Source of the DNA: Siphlonurus alternatus
Taxonomy: Eukaryota > Arthropoda > Insecta > Ephemeroptera > Siphlonuridae
Direction: 5' to 3'
Assembly (NCBI GenBank): GCA_949825025.1
Contig: OX463784.1
Span: forward strand, 19,214,761-19,278,760
DNA length: 64,000 nucleotides
Shown here: piece after piece, positions 40,325 to 50,816 of the stretch
Layout: the number at the start of each line of letters is the position of its first letter
Numbering within the stretch: position 1 is the stretch's first letter
Made by a program: the position numbers and the translations under genes
Notes under the pieces: generated by a model
The model's database searches: none
What the model saw: the letters and a program-made list of their open reading frames with translations, nothing else
What the model was told of the DNA's origin: nothing

Positions 40325-42371
40325 TTTTTTAATACTGGAATTTGATATAAAAAAATTAAACTATAGAAATGTCTATGTTAATTAGTTAATAGTCTTAATT
40401 AATCATGCATGCATATCACCTTAACTGTATACCAGCAATTAAAAATGTACAAATTTTAAAAAAAAAGTTATCGTAATTATAATAAAATTAAGGCTGATCC
40501 CAATGATCTTAACGCAGTTTTGAATGCAATTTTCTGCATATAAAGTAGAAGTAGTAGTAGAGGAAAGTAAATTTAACTTGGGAATTCATAAAATTTAAAG
40601 TTAAACGATATTGTTTGGGTTTTCAGTAGCTACAGTATAAGCAATTCTATTCTTTTTATATAAATAATGCAGTTTTCATTGAAAGGAATTGAAAATAATG
40701 GGAGTTTTGGCCGAAAGTTTCTCCTCCTTCTCGTGTTTATACTCAATGGAAAATCAATAAAGAGCAAAACATTAAGGGAAAAAAAAAAAAAAAAAAAACA
40801 ACGACGCTTTAAAGAGCTAGAGGGGAGAGATAGATATTGTGGAAAAGAAGCACTAAGTATAATGCATACCGATAGTATACGTCAATATTATACAGCCAAA
40901 ACTTTCAACACTTCTGAAATATTGAAAATATTTATGCATTTGTTCTTAAGCACATAAATTATAGTATGTATAATTGCCTGTGCTGTAATATTGTGATTAT
41001 TGCAGCGTTGATATGTTCAGCAATTTTATACATTTTATTAACACAAATATGTCAGAATAATGTATGCACAATAATCTTAATATCTTTAAATCGGACGGAC
41101 TTCTAATTTTTAATTATAAAACTTTAAGGTTATGTTTATTCTTACTTTCATAACTTCTTTACAACATAAAATATGAAAATTATTTGTAGAGTTACTGGGT
41201 TCAGCATTAAATTTTTGAAAAAAGTCCATACTATCAATCGGCAAAGTTTTATGACTTTCTGCCTGTCTTGCTCCGAATTGTAAAAAATAACACTTTATTT
41301 AAAAATGTATTAAAAAGAGTACTAATTTTTAAAGAATATTATGATGTAAGCGATTTTTTTCACTGTGATTACAAAATAACATGTACTGATATGCTTAAAT
41401 TTGTCTCCAGAAAAAATATTGAACAATATTCATAATAGTCTATTGCATAAAAAATTATATATTTGTGATTCAATCTATAATAAATAATAAAATAATGTAA
41501 ATATATCTAACGTGTAAGAATCTGGAAATGACAAACATATTTGGGCTTTTATACATTAATTATTATCTAAATATATTATTTATTTATATATATTATATTG
41601 ACAAGATCTATGTTTGTATTGTGATTTACTCACAGTATACTGCCTAACGATCAAATAAATATTTATAATTTCTAATTTCTAAATTTATCGTAATATTTGC
41701 AGTTAAAAATATAATTAATGCAGCGACAACACTGACGTATTTACTTTTGTATAAGATGTAAAAATGGGGGCATGGAAACATTATTTATAAACACTAAAAA
41801 ATATTATAAAATGTACAGTATTGCTTTCATTTTAAATTCGTAACATTATTACATTATATTTTAAAAATAAAAAAATTAATTAATATATGTTTTAAAAATA
41901 TTGTAATAATTTTAAAATTAAAAATATAATTTACAAAAAAATGTAAATTAAATCTATTTTTACATTATGCATTTTTGCAGTTACTTTTAGTTTAAAAAAG
42001 AAAAGTAAGTCATTGTTGAGTTCTGGTGAACAGCGAGTGGTGATGTAGAATGTAACGAGTGTTTGGTGGTAGCTAAGGGTGTGTGCACCGGCAACAGTAG
42101 CAACAGTGGTGATGGTGGTAACAGCAAGGGTAGTTTCAGCATAGCTGTTGTGAAGGAGAGTTTGTAAGCAGCTACAGTATATACGTTTCATGGTTTGCTT
42201 AGTGCAATGTTATAGGGATAGGGGTTGAAAAGAGTCAAAGAGAGAGAGAGAGTATAAGGGTGGGAGTTTTATCGATCCACGAAGAACATAGCAGTCTGTG
42301 AGAACACGACGTGGAAAATGTAATTTAGTTCAACCAGAAACGTAGCCAGCAAACAAGGCATTTGTCACTAT

Positions 42372-42373
<2 letters not shown>
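40325..42373. other. AT-rich non-coding DNA, no gene recognised
   Basis: Contains a 20-base A run at about 40779 and a GC-richer patch with GGTGGT/CAACAG words at 42000-42160. No recognisable gene. Confidence 0.55.

Positions 42374-42443
<70 letters not shown>
42374..42443. repeat. (CT)n microsatellite, about 70 bases
   Basis: Perfect CT tract. It is the only long member of the GA/CT class with C and T on the plus strand. Confidence 0.95.
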
Positions 42444-42445
<2 letters not shown>

Positions 42446-44448
42446 CTCCAGACGTAAAGCAGCAAGCAAGCAGCAGTAACCCCCTTTTTTTTTTGCTTTA
42501 CAAAATAAAATTACTAGCTCAGGCTGGATATATACTGACCCCTTTATGTCACTCCTTTTATTATATAAAAGCAAAAGTATTTGCACATTTATGTATTATT
42601 GAATTATTTTCAATTTCATTTTAGAAATGAAATGTTATCATATACATAGTAGAAATGTTATTTTAACTTTTCTCTTTTGTCATCTATATTGTTTGTTCTA
42701 CAATCAGTTTATGTAGAAATCATGCAAAAATGAAATAATTCAATTTTTTAAAAATTTGAAAAACTGCAATAAATTAAAAACATCCTTCCATTTTTCTTTA
42801 TTGATTTTTGTTCTGTATACATGTTAGTCTTTATAGCAAAGAATATAATTGTCCGTATATTTCTATTACGTATTCCTGATTTTCTGCCTATAATGTCAAA
42901 ACCTGTTTTTTTTTATATTATAGCAAGTTATATATAGTTGCATATATGGCATAGTTAAAACGCCACTGCCCATTTTATTCATTTCAGCAATAATTATAAT
43001 ATAACTAAGGAAACAAGTGGAAACCAACGATAGAATGGTCGATCTATATTAAAAATAAACATGATAAAAAACATATTAGAAATCAGTATGATCAATCAAT
43101 AGCAAAGGGGACCAGACAAGCAAGGTTGCTACTTCCATCTATTGCATTGATTTAACTCTATACAGTATAAATTTATTTTTCATTAACTGCTCTTTTGATT
43201 GACCTTATCTCCAAATCATTGAAATGATGATATAATACATTGTTCAGTGACTACCATTCAATACATTTAAATAGCATATGGAATTAACTTTTAATAACAT
43301 AACAGAAACATCATATATTAATGAACTATTTTGTTGCTAAATTTGAAAATATTTACACATTTTAGTAATTTAATAATTTATTTTAAATTTATTTTTAATT
43401 CATTATTTCCATTTTGTGGTTAGTATAATAAAATAACAAAAATTGTAATTATGAAAACACAAATTCTTTTTCATCTCATACAAAATTGTACATGATATCG
43501 ATTTTTCAAAGCTACTTCATGTTATGCAAATTTACCTCGTAATTAGTATGCAGGTTATGTTATGTTGTTTTTTTTTCAGCACGGAAATTTTTTATCACAA
43601 AAAAAAAAATGTATATATATAATACTAATGACTGCGCTAGTATGTTTGTGATGTGAATAATATTATACCATTTTCTGTTCAACAACATTAAAATTTAAGT
43701 TTTTTCTTTCTTTATTTTTTTTATAACATTCATTAAAATAACTGTCAGAATTTCAATGAAATTCAATTAAAAAAAATTACTTAATATTTTTATTCCAAGC
43801 TAAATAAATTCTACTATTTTTTTAATTACTTTATTTATTTTAATTGAAGTTATTTTTTTGAATATCCCGCCTGAAGGATAGGCAACTTGTTCAGCAGTGA
43901 AAGTTAGCAACATGCCCCATCTATATTGAGTATTTAAGTATAATAATTATAATCAAGTACCCCACACGTGACAACTCACCGACGTTTTGATTTGTTTAAC
44001 ATATGTTCACGTGAGATACGATACTTAAGTACATACTTAAGTGTTCAGTATATATTATAGACTTTGACTTGAAGACCTTACTCTTGCTGTGTATCTAAGT
44101 CACCTAATTCCTAATTGTATTATAAGCAAGCTGAAATTATCAACTTAAGTGGATATTTATTATGATATAGCATGGCATATTATTTGTTTGAAAAAAAAAA
44201 CAGACTTTTAAAAAATATCTGCATGGACGTATGACTGTTTTTATTTCTTATTGAGTATTCTACAAACAATACATAAATCTTTTATTTTAGAAGACTGCAT
44301 ATTATATAAAAATATATATATATAAAAAACATGTTGTATTTTATGGTACACAACTGCAATAAACAGATACACCTCGAGAAGGCACAAACGGTGGGCGTTG
44401 CTATATGCTGTCAATAGACTCGTATTGTTGAACTTGATTTCTTTTCAT
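42444..44448. other. AT-rich non-coding DNA, no gene recognised
   Basis: An instance of the dispersed motif CCTGAAGGATAGGCAACTTG lies at about 43871, followed by GTTAGCAACATGCCCC. Otherwise AT-rich without supportable features. Confidence 0.55.
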
Positions 44449-44702
44449 ATTTTAATTCACTTTTCGGAGTTTTACCTTTGCCGGTGTTAGATGTAATCCT
44501 TCTGTATTTAGTATGTTGCGATGATCACTTAGAGTCTCAGATCACCTGAGGAAGAGAGCGGTTGACTCTTGAAACGTCGTGATATGTAGCACAAGTGTTA
44601 GTGACGTGCACGAACACTAAGTGACCATCGCAACATACTACACACAGAAGGATTACATCGAACACCGGCAAAGGTAAAAGTCCGAAAATTGAATTAAAAT
44701 TA
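44449..44702. mobile_element. Palindromic MITE (about 250 bp)
   Basis: ATTTTAATTCACTTTTCGGA at the left is mirrored by TCCGAAAATTGAATTAAAAT at the right. The inverted repeat continues through ACCTTTGCCGGTGTT, ATGTAATCCTTCTGT and AGTATGTTGCGATG. The outer about 90 bases on each side pair well and the centre (about 44540-44615) is unpaired. A target duplication cannot be picked out because the flanks are low-complexity AT. Confidence 0.75.
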
Positions 44703-45315
44703 TATATTCATTATGCACGAAAAAGCTATTTAATATTCTTTTCATATATTATCAATACTGTGTGCTCTTCTAAAGCCTCCCTGAGAATTTGAAATCTGTA
44801 TAATATTTGCCTCTTGAAATAAACCAGGCAAGGTAAATTTCATGATGTTCCAAGATGTACACAAGACATTAAATACAAAATATTGGGAATGGAATTAAAA
44901 TTTCCTCCTCTCCTCGTTAAAATTTATCAATTTTTTCTTTCACGTTTCCTCTCTAAAAACATATTTCCCCCTACTTTTACAGCTTTTTTTGAATGAAGTA
45001 TATTAACACTGTTGACGTCAAGTCGCCACCCCTCAACCCTAACAGCTTCTTAGCTAAAAAATAAAACTCCTTCAAAGTTGCAAAGTTATGTATACTAAGA
45101 TTAAAATAATTTTGCTTACGTCACAAAGTTTCTGGACTTACTATAATATACTTTCATAAATATAAGCTTATTTTTTTATATTTGAAAAATTAAAGCACAT
45201 ATAATATACAGAAAGGTGTATATATTTTATTTTGTGCACGCATTACAAACGGCATCTTTAATCTCGATTTTAAGGAGCTTATAAAATAAGAAGATTCAAC
45301 GAATTTTGAAGTAAA
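44703..45315. other. AT-rich non-coding DNA, no gene recognised
   Basis: No supportable feature apart from a mixed-composition patch near 45010-45050. Confidence 0.55.
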
Positions 45316-45648
45316 TTTCATGTTGTATGAAAAAATTTTATTGCAGAAATGAATAGATGGTACCAAATTGTGCTACTCTGAATTTTTTCAAATTTTTTTG
45401 AAACCCGGAACTATTTTTAAATAATTATTGAAAGTCCTGTGATTTCAGTTGGCACCCCTGCAGCCTTAATAAAAAGGATAGAGACTGGACGCCTATTGAC
45501 GCCTCCAGGGGGCGTGGCCGCACTTTCAATAATTATTTAAAAATAGTTCTGGGTTTCAAAAAAATCTAAAAGAATTTAGAGTAACATAATTTGGTACCCT
45601 CTATTCATTTCTGCAATAAAAAATTTTCATGTATGTTGTCCATTGCTA
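45316..45648. mobile_element. Palindromic MITE, family P copy 2 (about 330 bp)
   Basis: TTTATTGCAGAAATGAATAG at the left is mirrored by CTATTCATTTCTGCAATAAA at the right, and pairing continues through GGTACCAAATT, TTTTTTGAAACCC and AAATAATTATTGAAAGT. The central part is GC-richer (GGGGGCGTGGCC) and largely unpaired. It shares its arm words with the elements at 31408 and 46592. The outermost boundary on the left is diverged, so the ends are approximate. Confidence 0.75.
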
Positions 45649-46591
45649 ATACAGAACCATATTCAAATATGTAATAGAAGAAATAATACATACAGGTTGT
45701 CCTTTTTGGCTAAGAGATTGCAATATACTGTAACTGTATAACAACATAGCTTTGAGAAAAGCATAAAAATAACAAATTTTGTGAGGAAGATTTAAATTAT
45801 TTCGTTCAAAATATTTCAATGTTTTTTTCTCTGAATTTCTGAATTTATTATAATTATTTAAATCTATCATGCTGTGAGAACGTAGTTTATATTTTCACCA
45901 CTAGGATCTCCCCTAATGTTCAATATCAAGCTATGACGTCATCAACAATAAGTTGATACAGAGTTTATAGATGAAAAAAAAATATCTTCGCTACTACTAG
46001 GACACCTAACCCTCAAAGTATTGATGCTACTGTTAGCCAAGGGAATCACAAGAGATTTTTCTGAGAGTTCGAACGAAGGAAAAACGTTTTCCTACGTGAG
46101 TCGAAAGGTAAATATTTGTAAAAAGAAGAGAGAAAAAAATAAGATTTTTTTTTAAAGAAAATATCATGGGAATAATAAAGTTTATACTTTTTGAGAAATT
46201 TATTTTTTTCAAATTAAAGTTTGTATACTTTAATTGTTACTAGTTTAATAATTGGATTAAAAGTTAATTAAAATCAGAAGAGAATAAGTTTTACATTAAA
46301 GGAATATCTTTGGTAATTATTGTAGTATTGTAAATAATATAAATCAGTGATGAGAAACTAGAAATTATTATTATTTAGTTCAAATCAATATATTTATAAA
46401 AAAAATCGTCATTTATAGAAAATATGAAAACATAATTATTATATGCAATTCTTACTTACTACAATACTAGGGGTGGGGTGTAAACTCGCCTACGCTCGTT
46501 TGGTTTCAAGTCTTTTAATTAATTTTGTCAATCATACGTTGCCATCTATATAAGTATTCAGTACGTGATATCATAACGGTATTTTAATGCA
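45649..46591. other. AT-rich non-coding DNA, no gene recognised
   Basis: A TGACGTCA site lies near 45935. No coding or RNA gene signal. Confidence 0.55.
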
Positions 46592-46872
46592 AAATGGACA
46601 ACCTACATGAAAATTTTTTATTACAGAAATGAATTGAAGGTACCAAATTATGCTACTCTGATTTTTTCCAGATTTTTTTGAAACCCAGAAGTATTTTTAA
46701 ATAATTATTAAATGTGCTGCCACGCCCTCTGGAGGCGTCAACAGGCGTCTCTGTCCTATCCTTTATATTAACGTTTCAGGGGTGCCAACTTAAATTACAG
46801 AACGTTCAATAATTATTTAGAAATAGTTGCAGGACTCATAAAAATCTAAAAAAATTCAGAGTAATTCAGAGT
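46592..46872 (+). mobile_element. Palindromic MITE, family P copy 3, right end missing
   Basis: The left end AATGGACAACCTACATGAAA and the following ATTACAGAAATGAATTGAAG closely match the inverted right arm of the copy at 45316, and the centre GCCACGCCCTCTGGAGGCGT matches that copy's centre in inverse orientation. The right arm breaks off in AAAAAAATTCAGAGTAATTC, and a 5S-derived SINE follows directly. The SINE insertion, or a rearrangement with it, probably removed the right terminal inverted repeat. Confidence 0.75.
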
Positions 46873-46878
46873 AGAGGT

Positions 46879-47075
46879 GGAGCGTGGCGTTATGCATTGA
46901 CCGGTTCTCGTTAGATCACTGAAGTCAGGCTACGTCAAGCGTGGTTAATACTTGGATGGGTGACCATTTCAAGTATAAAAATACGCCGCTCCCTCCCTGG
47001 GATAAATTCGTCTTGCTTTCCACCCAGTGCAGTGATGCACTTCCAAAAATCTCTCAGCCATATGTTGACAGATAT
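46879..47075 (+). mobile_element. 5S rRNA-derived SINE, best-preserved head
   Basis: The first about 90 bases follow a 5S rRNA gene: GTTATGCATTGACCGGTTCTC, GATCACTGAAGTCAGGCTACG and GTGGTTAATACTTGGATGGGTGACC, covering the pol III A-box and C-box region. It continues with CCTGGGATAAATTCGTCTTG and GTGCAGTGATGCACTTCC, shared with the copy at 32180. The GGTGGTTT...AGTCTCA tail seen in the other copies is not evident, so the 3' part is truncated or replaced by the tandem repeat that follows. It abuts the broken MITE at 46592. Confidence 0.85.
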
Positions 47076-47120
47076 TATAGTGTTCTAAATTAGCGAAGAT
47101 GAACAGGCTCAGATAACGAC

Positions 47121-47266
47121 TCAGACGCAGTTGTTAGACCCCTACTATTTTATAATTATTTATTTTATTTTATTTAATAATTTTTTAAGGAGTCAGACGC
47201 AGTTGTTAGGCCCCTACTATTTTATTATTATTTATTTTATTTTATTTAATAATTTTTTTAAGGAGT
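47121..47266 (+). repeat. 72-bp tandem duplication
   Basis: TCAGACGCAGTTGTTAGACC, then CCTACTATTTTAT and an A/T tail, is repeated at 47193 with two or three changes. The period is 72 bases and there are two units. It directly follows the truncated 5S-derived SINE and may be part of an unrecognised element. Confidence 0.85.
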
Positions 47267-47418
47267 TTGGGGAGATTCGAGTTAATTATTTTCTTAGCGT
47301 CCGGTCGTGTTCGAGCGAGCAAGGAAATGGGCTTACTCCGGACACTGCCCATCTTCAACACAAAGTAATTACAGTTGTAATTAAACCTCGTAATGCTATG
47401 ATGTACCGAACGCAAATT

Positions 47419-47830
47419 GCCCCTGAAAGTAGGCAACCACAACCTACATGCCCCTGAAAGTATGCAACCCGCATTAATTACACCTTAATTTGATAACCCC
47501 CCCTAGACCTAATTGGGAGATGATCCGAGCATTATTTACGAAAATATTCGTTTTTATATAAAGTTATTATAAGTTACCCCTAAAGGTAGGCAACCTTCAC
47601 TTACATGCCCCTGAAAGTATGCAACCCAACCAAACTTCCCCTGAAAGTATGCAACCACAACCTACATGCCCCTGAAAGTATGCAACCCGCATTACTTGCA
47701 CCTTAATTTTATAACCCCCCCTAGACCTAATTGGGAGTAAATCCGAGCATTATTTACGAAAATAATCAATTTTATATAAAGTTATATTAATTAAGTCACA
47801 CCTGAAAGTAGTTTGCTTGGAATGTGCTAC
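47419..47830 (+). repeat. 218-bp tandem repeat built on a CCCCTGAAAGTATGCAACC motif
   Basis: The sequence from 47419 recurs from 47637 with the same internal order: CCCCTGAAAGTAGGCAACCA, CAACCTACATG, a second CCCCTGAAAGTATGCAACCC, then TAACCCCCCCTAGACCTAAT and CGAGCATTATTTACGAAAAT. The short CCCCTGAAAGTA(T/G)GCAACC word itself appears at least five times, plus one variant. The same word in looser form is scattered elsewhere in the window. The function is unknown. Confidence 0.85.
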
Positions 47831-47939
47831 CATATATGGCATCTCCATCTATGGGAAAAATATCGAACTTCTGAATGTCTACAATATCTGTGCTCACGTG
47901 ATTCCATTTGCGGGCAGCCACCATCTTGAAACTATCTTA

Positions 47940-48976
47940 CGCACATATGCGCGCACTTGCGCGGATATTCGCATGCGCATTTTCGCGGACCAATCTTCGC
48001 GCGAATTTCACATCACTGCACTGAGCAGTCAGATCCCCTTTTGCAATGTTGCCTCTAAACAGAAGCAGCCAATGGGATGGCAGCAGTCACACAAAGAAAG
48101 TTAATAAAGTATAATAATTTCAAAGCATTGACGATATGCAAAAGCTTCAGCCAATCCCAGTTAGCAGAACTCTTTCTACCAATGGTAGACTTGCCTTTTT
48201 CCACCAACATTCAAACTTGAACGACAAAGAAGCTGTTGAAGTTGGTAACCATAAACTTTCCAATGGCAAAAAACACTGTATGTATAAAAAATGGAAAAAG
48301 TAGCACTAGTACGTTGTGCGTTGCATGTCTACGTATCAGAAAACACAAATCGAAACCAACGAAAAGATGAACTCAGGGAGGAGATCCCCTAGCCGTGGAG
48401 TCACGCGGCACAAGGTCACCCCGTGTCCACGATGTCCACATTTGTGATTCAAAGTGCATGATAGAGGGCCATAACACATCAAAGTGACACGTAATACGTC
48501 GCAATAGCATGACGTCCTCACTACACGGCCACGACAACACACCACGCACCAACACTCGAACACACGGTGATTCGAAACACAGACCACACGACACCGAAGA
48601 GCCAAAATTTCCAAACGTAACCTCACGGGCGGCGTGCGCTGCCGAAACGGTGTCCGGTGTCCGGAACCGAACACGACTCGGCAGCAACAAAAGTTCACCG
48701 GACAAAGACCTCCACCGGCCAAGGCCAGCGCAGGGCACCGGAAGAGCTCGGAGGCCGAAAAACCCCAAAAATCTAGCTAAAAAAATTCACCCCCAGTCCC
48801 CCCCCGGACGTGGATTTTTTATTATTTTCCTGGTTACGGCGGCCACCCCCGGGAACCCCCAGGAAAAGTTTCGTCGGGTTCCGACGAACCCAGACGCTCG
48901 CCCAAAGGAAGTGCGTCCCAGCATAGGAAAACGCTGGTTAATTTTGGGGTCCCGAAAGTGATGTTTAATAATAAGG
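47940..48976. other. CpG-rich flank of the GC-rich tandem array, unassigned
   Basis: Base composition shifts from strongly AT-rich to CpG-rich here. 47940-48010 is dense in GCGC and includes TTCGCATGCGCAT, close to an NRF-1/Ewg-type site. Several CCAAT or CCAATGG words follow (about 47990-48265). From 48600 the sequence is GC-rich with no credible protein. Open frames of 100-150 codons occur on both strands, but they overlap and are biased in composition. It could be a promoter-like CpG island or the degenerate edge of the tandem array. Confidence 0.4.
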
Positions 48977-50307
48977 ACTAGGGGTGCGGGTGGTCGCCGG
49001 TCCTTTTTTTTTTCTCTTCTTTTTGAGAAGGAGAGTCGCGACGACGCGGTGGTGGCCAAAAATTGCACGTGTCATAAAAATGGATTTGCGCGCCATCTGT
49101 GAACTTAGTGTAGAAGTATTTCGACGGCGATCGCCACTATATCTGGTGATTCTCCGAGCCGTGCTGCCACCTGGTGGCCTTTTCTCGTACCGCCCCGGAA
49201 CCTTCCAGAATGTATGATAAATAGTGCACCCTTGTGTCGGACCGGCACGAGACTCCCCCAGGAAGTCTCTATCGAGAGTCCCGCTTCCGCCTCTCGGATG
49301 AAGCGAGTGAGACGTAGACCTAGCGACGACGCGGCATTACGCCCTGTCATGGCTGTCAACGTCGTGTAGATCCGTCCGTATGTGGGCGCGTCTGAATGCC
49401 ACGACCTAACTTTTTTCCCGTCGACCGCACGGTCAGCTCGGGAAACGGAGCGTTTCAATCGAGTAAGTACGAAAAGTATTAAAATCGCGATGGAAAGGTG
49501 TCGCGACGTCATTCTCGCGAACACGCCCCTCGAACGGAGGCAGGATTTCAAATCGCGAAATGGCACCCGAAGTTGCTCAAAGAGAGGTGGGCCCGACTTT
49601 GACGTCCCCGTTGACGGAAAGCAGGCCCGCTTTCGAAAAAAGCTCTCTGTTCATTTGTGGCCCGCTCGATCGGCCGTGTCAATCGACCGATGTCGGACCT
49701 AACCTACTCTCGTGCCCGGAGGAGTTAGCAAACGTCGGGGGCGACCCCGATGATAAAGTTTCCGCGGTTCCCCCGCCCCGAGCGACCCCCCGACGGGACG
49801 CGCGTTCGCGGCGAGAGGCGCGAGAGACGCGACGGATCGGTCGCTTCGTCTCGAGGCGCGTCGGCGGGCCGCCGGTCGCGTGCCACGAGAACCGCGAGGT
49901 CCGATAGACGCCGCACCGTCCCGCGGGGTCGGGGGCGGTCTCACCCCCGCCCCGTCGGAGGAGGGGCGAAAGTGGAAAAAGGGCTTCATGAACCTCCGAG
50001 AGGACCGGTCCGCCCCTCCCGCGGCGCCGAGGACGGACGCCGGGGAGGGCCCCCGGAGGCCCGCAACTTCCCCGAAATCTCGTCCCCGGCTCGAGATTTT
50101 CGCCCTCTCTCGCCCTCCGGCGCCCCTCCCGAACGGAAACTCGATTTTAGGGAGGCGGTTCCGGAAACCTCGGGAGGCCCCCCACCCCGCGCCCCTGTCT
50201 CCCGGGACGATTTCGGACGGGAACACCTCTGCCACGCGAAAAGAAAATTTTGTGGGCGTTTCTTACGAGGATCCCTACGCGCGAAAAGTGCCGCTTAACT
50301 AAGGGTT
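48977..50307 (+). repeat. GC-rich tandem unit 1 (1331 bp)
   Basis: The unit starts ACTAGGGGTGCGGGTGGTCG, and the next unit starts with the same words at 50308. In order it has a T-rich tract (about 49001-49023), CACGTG (about 49063), GCGCGCCATCTGT (49088-49100), CTGCCACCTGGTGGCC (49164-49179), a segment with ATGATAAATAGTGCACCC (about 49213), and a very GC-rich distal 900 bases ending GTGCCGCTTAACTAAGGGTT. Long open frames on both strands in the GC-rich part look non-coding: they overlap each other and are rich in Arg, Pro, Gly and Ala. Confidence 0.85.
49088..49179 (-). promoter_or_regulatory. Paired CTCF-like motifs, unit 1
   Basis: On the minus strand GGCCACCAGGTGGCAG (49164-49179) fits the CTCF core CCASYAGRKGGCRS at every position. 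ACAGATGGCGCGC (49088-49100) fits the AGRTGGCGC form described for insect CTCF. The two sites are about 65 bases apart in the same orientation. These are matches to recalled consensus motifs; binding is an inference. Confidence 0.5.
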
Positions 50308-50816
50308 ACTAGGGGTGCGGGTGGTCGCCGGCCTTTTTTTTTTCGTTTTGTTTTTTATTTTCTTTTTGAGAAGGAGAGTCGCGACGACGTGGTGGTGACC
50401 AAAAATTGCACGTGTCATAAGAATGGATTTGCGCGCCATCTGTGAACTTAGTGTAGAAGTATTTCGACGGCGATCGCCACTATATCTGGTGATTCTCCGA
50501 GCCGTGCTGCCACCTGGTGGCCTTTTCTCGTACCGCCCCGGAACCTTCCAGAATGTATGATAAATAGTGCACCCTTGTGTCGGACCGGCACGAGACTCCC
50601 CCAGGAAGTCTCTATCGAGAGTCACGCTTCCGCCTCTCCGGACGGAAACTCGATTTTAGGGAGGCGGTTCCGGAAACCTCGGGAGGCCCCCCAGCCCGCG
50701 CCCCCGTCTCCCGGGTCGATTCCGGACGGGAAGACCTCTGCCACGCGAAAAGAAAATCTCGCGGGCGTTTCTTACGAGGATCCCTACGCGCGAAAAGTGC
50801 CGCTTAACTAAGGGTT
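50308..50816 (+). repeat. GC-rich tandem unit 2, internally deleted (509 bp)
   Basis: The proximal 320 bases and the distal 180 bases match units 1 and 3, but about 820 bases between CGCTTCCGCCTCTC and GGACGGAAACTCGATTTT are missing. The T tract, CACGTG, GCGCGCCATCTGT (50431-50443) and CTGCCACCTGGTGGCC (50507-50522) are retained. Its distal part (GTCGATTCCGGACGGGAAGA) matches unit 3 better than unit 1. Confidence 0.85.
50431..50522 (-). promoter_or_regulatory. Paired CTCF-like motifs, unit 2
   Basis: The same two motifs as in unit 1, with identical cores and spacing, are kept although this unit has lost most of its remaining length. Confidence 0.5.

Noticed and set aside
46879..46975. Functional 5S rRNA gene
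   Set aside because: The sequence departs from 5S at many positions and continues into a body block shared with other SINE copies.
47817..48104. 95-codon open frame near the CpG-rich patch
   Set aside because: It overlaps the end of the 218-bp repeat, has no recognisable domain and shows no sign of splice sites or conservation.
49560..50302. Overlapping open frames of 115-182 codons on both strands of the GC-rich units
   Set aside because: They overlap in several frames and strands and are dominated by Arg, Pro, Gly and Ala. They are interrupted or shifted between units and resemble no protein I know. GC-rich DNA has few stop codons.
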